From: Sagittula marina
Lineage (GTDB): Bacteria > Pseudomonadota > Alphaproteobacteria > Rhodobacterales > Rhodobacteraceae
Length of the DNA stretch: 64,000 nt
Direction: 5' to 3'
Assembly: GCF_014196795.1 (NCBI RefSeq)
Contig: NZ_JACIEJ010000003.1
Location: forward strand, 1-64,000
Shown: piece after piece, positions 54,503 through 62,026 of the stretch
How positions within the stretch are numbered: position 1 is the first letter of the stretch
Layout: the number at the start of each line of letters is the position of its first letter
The notes under the pieces: model-generated
Told to the model about the DNA's origin: nothing
The model's input: only the letters and a program-made list of their open reading frames with translations
Databases searched by the model: none
Translations under genes and position numbers: made by a program

Positions 54503-55324
54503 TCAGCCCAGGTCCCTGACAAAGCGCGCGACGCGGTCGAGCGCCTTGGCGGCCTCGGGCAGAGCGTCCGGCCAGAGCGGGAACATATGGAACAGTCCGG
54601 GGGTGACGTGCAGCCGGGTGTCCACATTGGACAGCGCCGCCTTGCGCGCCAGCAGCAGCGTGTCGTCCAGCAGGATTTCTGCGCCGGCGGCTTCGAGGTG
54701 CACAGGCGGCAATCCTTCAAGCCGCGCCAGGAGGGGAGACGCCTCCGGCCCCCGTCGCGCGGTCTCCGGCATGGCCATGCGCGACAGCGCCTTGTCGGTG
54801 GCGTCGTCGTTCATCGCGTCGCCGTCGCGGCCCCGCGTGGTCGACAGTCCGCTGTGGTCGGTGTTCGGGGACACCAGCGCCAGCCCCTTGATCCGGTCTG
54901 ACCCGGCCAGCGCAAGGTTCAGCGCCAGATGCCCGCCCGCACTGTCGCCGCCGACGCAGCACGCCGGCGATCCGTCGAGCACGGCGCGCGCGTCGTGCAG
55001 CATGGCGGGCCAGGGATGCTCCGGCGCCAGTCGGTAGTCCGGCATGACCACGCGCAGACCGCGCTGGGCCAACCCAAGCGCCAGCGCGGCATGGGTCCCT
55101 GGACTGCCAAAGACATAGCCGCCGCCGTGAAACCAGATCAGCTCCGGGCCCGTGCCGATGGCCGTGCAGGGGATCCCGCCTCGGGTGACCTCCTCGAACG
55201 CGGCCTCGGGCGCGGGGCCGGTCAGGCGGGCAAAACCCGCGCGCATCTCTGTAGGCGATCCGCTGACGGGCGTGTTGGCGATATGAGCGCGCAGCTCGGT
55301 TTCGGTGCTGGGGCGTTGGGTCAT
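54503..55324 (-). CDS. Alpha/beta-hydrolase (hormone-sensitive-lipase family esterase)
   Basis: A 273-residue serine esterase. Oxyanion-hole motif WFHGGGYVFGSPGTHAALA (about 65-83), nucleophile elbow CVGGDSAGGHLAL (Ser about 126), an acid residue expected in the strand around HLEAAGAEILLDD, and the catalytic His in TPGLFHMFPLWPDALPEA. MPDYRLAPEHPWPAM is the D-Y-R-L-A-P-E-H-P signature of the family. It stands alone between the trehalose operon and the divergent dehydrogenase genes. Substrate unknown. Confidence 0.88.
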   Translation of the reverse strand: MTQRPSTETELRAHIANTPVSGSPTEMRAGFARLTGPAPEAAFEEVTRGGIPCTAIGTGPELIWFHGGGYVFGSPGTHAALALGLAQRGLRVVMPDYRLAPEHPWPAMLHDARAVLDGSPACCVGGDSAGGHLALNLALAGSDRIKGLALVSPNTDHSGLSTTRGRDGDAMNDDATDKALSRMAMPETARRGPEASPLLARLEGLPPVHLEAAGAEILLDDTLLLARKAALSNVDTRLHVTPGLFHMFPLWPDALPEAAKALDRVARFVRDLG

Positions 55325-55479
55325 GGAGGGGTCCTGTGGGGCGGTGTCCGGAAACGGACGGCAAAAAACAACGCGCGGCGGCCCGCCAAAGGTTCCCTCG
55401 CCAAATATTCCCGCATTCGGCGAAGGAACGCATTGCCCTTCACCTCGTTTGGACTGGAATGAAACGAAAGGACACTCCT

Positions 55480-56277
55480 GTGAATCTGGATATCGACGGA
55501 AAACTGGCGGTCGTCACTGGCGCTGCGGGCGGTTTGGGGACGGCGACGGCACAGGTGCTGGCCGAGGAGGGGGTGAAGCTCTTTCTGACCGACACCTCGG
55601 AAGAGGCTTTGAGAGAGGCGGTCAACAAGCTTGGCGATGCGGTGGTCGGCCATCTGGCGGGCGATCTGTCCAGGGACGCTGACGTGCTTGCGCTGGAACA
55701 GCGGGTTGGGCCCCTTGGTGGCGCCGATATCCTTGTCCATATGGCCGGGATCACCGGCGCGAAGGGCGACCCGCTGGAGATGTCCTATGACGAGTGGTTC
55801 GAGTGCTGGAACGTCAACTTCATGTCCGCCGTGCGCATGACGAAGGTCTTCGTGCCGGGCATGGTGCAGAAGGGCTGGGGACGCGTGGTGTTCACCGTCT
55901 CGGAGAACGCGGTGCAGCCATACCCGGACGAGGCGGTCTATAACGCCTCGAAGGCCGCGCTGCTCAGCTACACCAAGGCGCTGTCGCAGCCCTACGGCCC
56001 CAAGGGCGTGTTGGTGAATGCCGTGATGCCTGCCTTTATCGAAAGCCCCATGACAGACGGGATGATGGAGAAGCGCGCAGAGGCAGAAGGTGTCTCTGTC
56101 GACGAGGCCGTGGAGAGTTTTCTCGAAGAGGAGCGCCCCTACCTCACGCTGAAACGCCGTGGTCAGGCCGACGAGGTGGCCGTGGTGGCCGCGCTGCTGT
56201 GTTCCAACCGGGCGAATTTCACCAATGGTTCTGCGTGGCGCGCTGACGGCGGTGCCGTTGCAGCCATCAACACCTGA
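55480..56277 (+). CDS. Short-chain dehydrogenase/reductase
   Basis: A 265-residue SDR started at GTG 55480, with GAAAGGA eight bases upstream; an ATG at 55459 is the alternative. The cofactor loop is VVTGAAGGLGTATAQVL (T-G-x-x-x-G-x-G) and the Asp in FLTDTSEEA favours NAD. The catalytic Tyr-Lys is in YNASKAALLSYTKA with Ser in FTVSENA. VLVNAVMPAFIESPM replaces the usual NxxxPG with AFIE. It is followed after 26 bases by a second SDR and then a glucosidase, so a sugar-derived substrate is plausible. Confidence 0.85.
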   Translation: MNLDIDGKLAVVTGAAGGLGTATAQVLAEEGVKLFLTDTSEEALREAVNKLGDAVVGHLAGDLSRDADVLALEQRVGPLGGADILVHMAGITGAKGDPLEMSYDEWFECWNVNFMSAVRMTKVFVPGMVQKGWGRVVFTVSENAVQPYPDEAVYNASKAALLSYTKALSQPYGPKGVLVNAVMPAFIESPMTDGMMEKRAEAEGVSVDEAVESFLEEERPYLTLKRRGQADEVAVVAALLCSNRANFTNGSAWRADGGAVAAINT

Positions 56278-56303
56278 ACAAAGACATTGAAAGGACACCT
56301 CCC

Positions 56304-57119
56304 ATGACGGATGGTAAAGTAGCACATCTGCCCGACCCGGAATACATCGACGACGGCTATGTCGGCGCCGGAAAGCTGAAGGACAAGCGCATCCTGATCT
56401 CTGGCGGGGACAGCGGCATCGGACGCGCCGTGTCGCTGCACTTCGCCCGGGAAGGGGCGAAGGTCGCCTTCATCTACCACGCCGCCGAGGACAAGGCAGA
56501 GGACACCCGCAAGGGCATCGAAGCAGAAGGCGCAGAGGCCTTGGTGATCCAGGGCGACACTGCCAGCAGCGCGGACTGTGATGCTGCGGTTCAGAAGGTC
56601 ATCGACGCCTGGGGCGGGATCGACGTTCTGGTGAACAACGCTGGCTTTCAGAAGCCGTACAAGACGTTGGAAGACGTGAGCGATGAAGACTGGCGCGCCC
56701 ATTTCGACGTGAACATGGCGGGGATGTTCTTTCTCTCCCGTGCTGCGCTGCGCCATATGACCGAGGGCGCAAACATCGTGAACACCACCTCCATCAACGC
56801 CTTTGTGGGCAACGATGCCTTGGTGCCCTACAGCGCGACGAAGGGGGCAATCACCGCCTTTACCCGCTCTCTGGCAAAGCAGTACATGGATCGCGGTATT
56901 CGCGTGAACGAGGTGGCCCCCGGACCCGTTGCCACAGACATCCAGTCGGTCTTCGAGGATTTTGACGAAGACATCCTCAAGAACATGGCCGCGCCCATGG
57001 GGCGTGTGGGGCAACCGCGCGAACTGGGGCCGGCCTATGTGTTTCTCGCCTCGCGGGACGGCTCCTTTGTGACAGGGCAGACGATCCATGTGAATGGTGG
57101 GATGATCGTCGGTGCGTGA
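56304..57119 (+). CDS. SDR oxidoreductase, glucose/ribitol dehydrogenase type (YghA-like)
   Basis: A 271-residue SDR. The N-terminal extension of about 25 residues before LKDKRILISGGDSGIGRAVS is typical of the YghA/glucose-dehydrogenase-related group. Active-site residues: NNAGFQKP, Ser in NTTSINAFVG, and Y-x-x-x-K in PYSATKGAITAFTRS. VNEVAPGPVATDIQS is the cofactor-closing segment. The GTG of the glucosidase overlaps its end by eight bases, so the two are co-translated. Confidence 0.87.
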   Translation: MTDGKVAHLPDPEYIDDGYVGAGKLKDKRILISGGDSGIGRAVSLHFAREGAKVAFIYHAAEDKAEDTRKGIEAEGAEALVIQGDTASSADCDAAVQKVIDAWGGIDVLVNNAGFQKPYKTLEDVSDEDWRAHFDVNMAGMFFLSRAALRHMTEGANIVNTTSINAFVGNDALVPYSATKGAITAFTRSLAKQYMDRGIRVNEVAPGPVATDIQSVFEDFDEDILKNMAAPMGRVGQPRELGPAYVFLASRDGSFVTGQTIHVNGGMIVGA

Positions 57120-58671
57120 CACCCTGACGAAGCTGGACCGCCCGACAATTTACGAAATCTACCCTCGCTCGTTCCGGGACACCACCGGGACGGGCGAAGG
57201 GGATCTTGCCGGCATCCTCAACGGGTTGGACCATGTGGCCGCGCTGGGCGTCGACGCCATATGGATCGCGCCGTTTTACCCAAGCCCGCGGGCCGATGGC
57301 GGCTACGACGTGACCGATCACTGTGCCGTGGATTCACGGCTTGGCACGTTGGAGGATTTTGACCACATCGTCGAGAAAGCACATGCGCTTGGGCTTGGGG
57401 TGATGGTTGATCTGGTTCTCAAACACACGAGCCTCGATCACCCGTGGTTCGTGGCGGCCGTGGAGGGGGATGATACCGCGGCGGCCCGCTACGTCTGGCG
57501 CGATGCAAAGCCCGACGGCACGGCCCCGACCAACTGGATCAGCTACTTCGGCGGCCCGGCGTGGACGTGGAACCACAAACGCCGGCAGTATTATCTGCAC
57601 CAGTATGCCTCCGAACAACCGGCTCTGGATCATCGCAACCCGGATGTTCAGGCAGAGATCCGCGCCATCATGGACTTTTGGACCGCGCGCGGCGTCGACG
57701 GATTTCGCTTTGATGCCGTGACCTCGTGGTTTCACGATCCGGACTTTCGCGACAACCCGGCCGCGCCACCCGACGAGAGATCCCGGATCGAAGGGCTGCC
57801 CTTCAATCCCTACACCCACCAGTTCCATCGCCACGACATGATGCCGCAAGAAGGCGCCGCCCATATGGCCAGGATCCGGGACTGGGCGGGGCCGGATGTC
57901 TTCCTGATGGGAGAAAACAACTTCGGCATTGCTTCGGTCGAGATCGCGCTGGAGTACACCGGGCCGGAGCGGCTCGACGCTTGCTATACGACGGACACCG
58001 TCAAATGCGGTGCGGGGCTGGCGGTCTGGGATGAGCTGCTGAGCGCCATCAACGGGACATGGCGGCTGCCGTGGTGGTTCGAAAGCCACGATCAGGCCCG
58101 CAGCCCCACGCAGCTGGGGGACGGAACTGCGGCTGCCGCGCGCTTTCTGGCGCTGCTTGGCGGTGTTCTGCCCGGCGCCCTGATGCTGTATCAAGGACAG
58201 GAGCTGGGCCTGCCGCAACCGCATCTGGACCGCAAGGACGTCGAGGATCCCTATGACCTTGCGTTCTGGCCGGACGGACCGGGTCGCAGCGGCGCTCGGG
58301 TGCCAATCCCGTGGACCGAAGCGCCGGGCACGTGGGGCTTCACCGACGGCACGCCCTGGCTGCCTATGCGCTGGGCACCGGGCGCGTCGATCGCAGCGCA
58401 AGAGGCCGACCCCGACAGCGCATTGGCGTTTCAGCGCAAAGTGCTGAAGCTGCGGCGCGCGCTTGAGCTGGCGCGCCCTGAGCGGTTTGCCCATGACACA
58501 GCAGACGGGGTGCTGAGGCTGGAGATGGAGACGGGGGCAGGGCGCTTTGTCGCCGGTTTCAATTTCTGCGACCAAGCGCGCCCCGTGCCCGAAGGCGGCG
58601 AAGTGGTGCTGTCCAGCGGTGTCGACAACGGGCAAATGCGCCCACGTGGCGCGGTGCTGCGGCGGGCATGA
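57112..58671 (+). CDS. GH13 alpha-glucosidase-type glycoside hydrolase
   Basis: A 519-residue enzyme from a GTG start. YEIYPRSFRDTTGTGEGDLA is the family start, GVDGFRFDAVTSWF carries the nucleophile Asp (about 199), VFLMGENNFG the acid Glu (about 264), and WWFESHDQARSPTQLG the transition-state Asp. Conserved region I reads VDLVLKHTSLDHPWF, with Lys where oligo-1,6-glucosidases have Asn; other alphaproteobacterial alpha-glucosidases also vary here. It acts on alpha-glucosides such as maltose, isomaltose or sucrose, in the cytoplasm (no signal peptide). Confidence 0.88.
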   Translation: MRDTLTKLDRPTIYEIYPRSFRDTTGTGEGDLAGILNGLDHVAALGVDAIWIAPFYPSPRADGGYDVTDHCAVDSRLGTLEDFDHIVEKAHALGLGVMVDLVLKHTSLDHPWFVAAVEGDDTAAARYVWRDAKPDGTAPTNWISYFGGPAWTWNHKRRQYYLHQYASEQPALDHRNPDVQAEIRAIMDFWTARGVDGFRFDAVTSWFHDPDFRDNPAAPPDERSRIEGLPFNPYTHQFHRHDMMPQEGAAHMARIRDWAGPDVFLMGENNFGIASVEIALEYTGPERLDACYTTDTVKCGAGLAVWDELLSAINGTWRLPWWFESHDQARSPTQLGDGTAAAARFLALLGGVLPGALMLYQGQELGLPQPHLDRKDVEDPYDLAFWPDGPGRSGARVPIPWTEAPGTWGFTDGTPWLPMRWAPGASIAAQEADPDSALAFQRKVLKLRRALELARPERFAHDTADGVLRLEMETGAGRFVAGFNFCDQARPVPEGGEVVLSSGVDNGQMRPRGAVLRRA

Positions 58672-58736
58672 ACCTTTCCTTTTCCAGCTTTTGCCTCATC
58701 ATTCCCAAGGGTTAGACAGAGAGGGGGGAACCAGAC

Positions 58737-59525
58737 ATGATCCTTGCGACCGTAGGCGCGCTGTTGTTGGCGGTGGTCCTGTGGGACATCCTGATGTCCG
58801 CGCTGGGCGCGGGCAGTGCCGGACCTTTGGCGCCGCGCATCGCGCATGGCGCCTTTCGATTGATCAGGCTGCTGCCGGACCGTGCCTACGTCCACCGCAT
58901 CTGCGGCCCGCTGGTCACCGCCAGCATCGGCGCGGGATGGATCGTGCTCATGTGTGTTGCATGGTCGCTGATCCTGTCGGGCGCGCCGGAGGCGGTGGTC
59001 ACCGGCGCGGAGGGCACACCGGCGGGCACCCTTGGTCGTGTCAGCTATGCGGGGCACCTGTTGTCCACCCTCGGTGGTGGGCTCAACCAACCGGGGACGC
59101 AGGCCTGGGGCGCGGTGTCCATGCTGATCGGCGTGTCGGGAATGGTGGTCCTGACCCTGTCGGTCAGCTTCGTCTACTCGACGACGCAGGCGGTGGCGAC
59201 GGGCCGCGCGGTTTTGGCCCTCTCCGAGATCCACGGGCCGGGCACCGAGCGCTTCGACACGGTGCTGTTGCCGGAATTGGCGACACTGGTGGCACAGATA
59301 AAAGCGATCCCGTTCTGCCTGTACTTCAGCACGGCCCGGCCGCATAGACGTTTGCCAGCCGCGCTTGCACGGCTGCGGTGTGACGCCCGCCTTGACGCTG
59401 AGGACCGCGCGCGCCTTGATGTCTTGCTGACGGAATTGCCGGGCATGGAGCACGCGCCCGCAGACAGCTTTGGCACATCGTTCGAGGATTGGGTGCAGCG
59501 CTATTCGCTGAGATCATGGCGGTGA
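58737..59525 (+). CDS. Membrane protein with a degenerate two-helix ion-channel-like core
   Basis: A 262-residue protein with hydrophobic helices at about 1-18, 60-82 and 122-145. The segment SYAGHLLSTLGGGLNQPGTQ before the last helix is placed like the pore loop and selectivity filter of two-helix potassium channels, but the filter T-x-G-Y-G is not conserved (TLGGG). The C-terminal 110 residues are soluble and rich in Leu, Ala and Arg, with SFEDWVQRYSLRS at the end. I cannot assign a function; the channel reading is tentative. Confidence 0.6.
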   Translation: MILATVGALLLAVVLWDILMSALGAGSAGPLAPRIAHGAFRLIRLLPDRAYVHRICGPLVTASIGAGWIVLMCVAWSLILSGAPEAVVTGAEGTPAGTLGRVSYAGHLLSTLGGGLNQPGTQAWGAVSMLIGVSGMVVLTLSVSFVYSTTQAVATGRAVLALSEIHGPGTERFDTVLLPELATLVAQIKAIPFCLYFSTARPHRRLPAALARLRCDARLDAEDRARLDVLLTELPGMEHAPADSFGTSFEDWVQRYSLRSWR

Positions 59526-59715
59526 CTTACACCGTGCGGCCTGTTCAACCGCGCCCTGTGCGCGAAGTCCAGTCCAACACCCTCGTCGCGCCTGGTCGCA
59601 TATCCGCGCGTTGAGCATTTCGAGGGTGTCACAGGACCGGACACCAAAGCGGGAGCAAGGTCAGCGCCGCAGGGCTTTCCCGGTTTGCCCTGCGTTGCAA
59701 GCAACGGCAAAAACG

Positions 59716-60258
59716 CTAGGCAAAGCGAACGTCCGTCGCGGTGACACTGCTGATCAGTCCGCCGGTGTTCACAGCTCGATAGAGTGATCTTGGCGGCCGG
59801 GCGGCCTCGTCAACAGTGCGCTGAACCCAGTGTCTTGCTTCCATTGTCTTCAACGATTGCGACAGGGCGCGGTCCGTGATCGTTCGCAGATTGCGTTTGA
59901 TGTCGTTGAAGTGGCTGGGCCGGTGGAGCACCGTCAACACCGGTAAGGTCCATGAACGGCGCAGCAAGTCCTGATCGGCTTCGGCGGTGACGCCTTGAAC
60001 TTTGTGGGCGAGCGCCGCGGCAGCAACGCCAGGTTGCGTCAATCGAAACTCCGGGCGCAACGGGTGGCCATAACCGGGGTTTCGTTCCAATAACCCCAGT
60101 GAGATCAAGTGATCCATGCTCTGCGCAAAAGCGGTTCTGCTGGCGCCGGTGGCCGCCAACAGCGGTGCCTGTCGCCCGGCAACGCCTGCGTGCAGGTTGG
60201 CCAGAATGGGTATGGCCCAGGCTCTTGAGGTTGTGTTGACAAATGCATCTATGTCCAT
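59716..60258 (-). CDS. HxlR-like winged-helix regulator with duplicated domain
   Basis: A 180-residue protein that looks like two winged-helix domains in tandem. First half: SRAWAIPILANLHAGVAGRQ, then LISLGLLERNPGYGHPLRPE, the x-Y-x-H-P-L-x-P-E wing. Second half: RRSWTLPVLTVLHRPSHFND, LRTITDRALSQSLKTMEARH and WVQRTVDE. The W-x-x-x-I/V-L-x-x-L helix and I-T-x-R-x-L-S-x-x-L-K motif are those of HxlR regulators. It is divergent from a VOC gene whose promoter overlaps its own. Confidence 0.78.
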   Translation of the reverse strand: MDIDAFVNTTSRAWAIPILANLHAGVAGRQAPLLAATGASRTAFAQSMDHLISLGLLERNPGYGHPLRPEFRLTQPGVAAAALAHKVQGVTAEADQDLLRRSWTLPVLTVLHRPSHFNDIKRNLRTITDRALSQSLKTMEARHWVQRTVDEAARPPRSLYRAVNTGGLISSVTATDVRFA

Positions 60259-60277
60259 AAAGTATAGTTAGTATAAT
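60259..60277. promoter_or_regulatory. Overlapping divergent promoters with a direct repeat
   Basis: AGTATA occurs twice, at 60261-60266 and 60270-60275, three bases apart. TATAAT (60272-60277) is a perfect plus-strand -10 for the VOC gene, while the reverse complement of AGTATA (TATACT) is a minus-strand -10 very close to the regulator start, implying a leaderless or nearly leaderless message. The repeat is a plausible regulator binding site. Confidence 0.55.
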
Positions 60278-60297
60278 TTCAGACAAAGGGGAACAGC

Positions 60298-60675
60298 ATG
60301 TCACTCATTTCGCTGGATGCCACCATTACGATCTCGCTTTCTGTCAGGGATCGCCATGCGAGTGCCGAGTGGTATGAGAACATGCTTGGGTTTGACACGC
60401 TCTATCATGCCGACGAGGCGGGCTGGTCAGAACTGCAGACCAAGACAAAAGGCGTGACGCTTGGATTGGGCGAGCATACCAAGCCTGCGCCCGGGAACTG
60501 CGTTCCTGTCTTTGGTGTCGCTGATCTGGATGGGGCAAGGCAAAAGCTCGAACAGGCAAACGTGACATTTGACGGCGAAACCGATGTGGTCGAGGGCATG
60601 GTCAAGACAGCCACCTTCTACGACCCGGATGGCAACGCCTTGATGCTTGCCGAAGATCTGTCGGCGGGATCATGA
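60298..60675 (+). CDS. VOC-family (glyoxalase/bleomycin-resistance-like) protein
   Basis: A 125-residue single VOC domain: ITISLSVRDRHASAEWYENM at the start, LGFDTLYHADEAGWSELQTK, VPVFGVADLDGARQKLEQAN, and ATFYDPDGNALMLAED at the end (the F-x-D-P-D-G-N-x-x-x-L-x-E motif). Members act as dimers in metal-dependent isomerisation, dioxygenation or drug sequestration. AAAGGGGAA precedes the ATG. It is probably controlled by the divergent HxlR-type protein. Confidence 0.82.
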   Translation: MSLISLDATITISLSVRDRHASAEWYENMLGFDTLYHADEAGWSELQTKTKGVTLGLGEHTKPAPGNCVPVFGVADLDGARQKLEQANVTFDGETDVVEGMVKTATFYDPDGNALMLAEDLSAGS

Positions 60676-62026
60676 GTGTACGTCCCGCGCGACAGCAGGG
60701 CTTTGCACAGGCTGACGCGGCGGAGGGCTTGGGCTGCATCTGTTGGAAATCTATCGCGTGAACCCGGGGGCGGTCGATTCAGATCCCGCGTCCGTTGGGC
60801 GGATCAGCGTGATTGGATGAGGGCAAAAGACGTAGCTGGTGGTTTTCTCCGTCGGCTCAGGTAAAGACCGCGTGCCGCGGCTTCAGCTGTTAGAGGCGTG
60901 GTGCAGCGATAGGGCTCATGCGCTTTTGCGGTGATCTGCAATGACCGCGATGTGACACGTTCACAGCCCGCTGCTGGCGCGTGCGGTGGCGCTTTTTATC
61001 GACGCGGGTGTGGGGGTCCGTTGTGCGGTTCGCAATCCATTAACCACGTTTCGGCGAAGGCTTTGGTGTAGGCCCGGAACGGTTGCTTTGGCCGGAAGGC
61101 TACACGGCGGCGTCCGGAATGCTGATGTCCGACGGGCCGTGCGCATGGCAAAAAGATGCACGCTCAACTCTGGACGGCTTGCCGCATAACGGGTAGGGCA
61201 AGGTGTCAGGAAACATCTAGGTTGAGCCGTGACGCAAGGTTAAGGCGATCCTAACTTGAGATTACACGTTTAACGTGACAGTGTTTAGACGTGGATAAGA
61301 CCTGAGGCGGAAACGTGCAGACGCAATTCTGTCCCAAACGGGCAATGGCAGGCTGGGGAGCGTCAAAGACGCCCGATACCGCCCTGCTGATTCGGTGACT
61401 TTTCAACCATGACTTGTCATCGCCGTAATCAATAAATCCCGCAGGTCTACATTGGTTCACCAACTGACACAGACGGCGCCGAAATGTGTCCGACTTGTTT
61501 TTGTGCCCGCGCCTTCAAAAAAACCCACACTATTGTTTCCATAATTATCGACAATCCGGGGCAAACCACCGGGCGACGTGGCTGGAAACTTCATATTTCC
61601 TCAGGAAAAGCGCGAATGGTGTTTCTCAACCTGACACAATAACCGGCCAAGTGTCCGTTGCCCTTGTCAAAATTCGCGCCGATTGGGGCGCGGATCTGTC
61701 GCGTGTTGTCCAGTTTCCGACAATTTTCTCTTCCGAGCGGAGGCACACTTGACGTATTAACATCTCCAAGCCCGCTGGGGGTGAAGAATACAGGCCGCGG
61801 GGGTGGCCGCTGAACAGTTCGGTTCTGACAGGTCCGACGTGATGCCAGGACGAAGCGCGTCCAAGCCGCCGTACTTCTTCGCCTCGCAAAAGTCGCGGGC
61901 AGAGGCATGGCGAAAACGTCGACCCATCAGAGCAGAGCGAAATGAGTAAACGGGCAGTGCCGCGAGCAGTGTCGTCGCAGTGTTTGCGACTGGGGGCTTC
62001 CCCGACAGGAAAATGAGGGCTTTTAG
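60676..62026. other. 1.35 kb stretch without a recognisable gene
   Basis: Open frames here are short (up to about 105 codons) and resemble nothing I know. Just past the VOC stop, CTGTCG and CGACAG arms (about 60658-60695, with CGGG/CCCG inside) could fold, without a U tail. From about 61200 the DNA becomes A/T-richer and is a likely long upstream control region for the large secreted protein that begins at 62027. No tRNA, small-RNA signature or repeat array was found. Confidence 0.5.
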
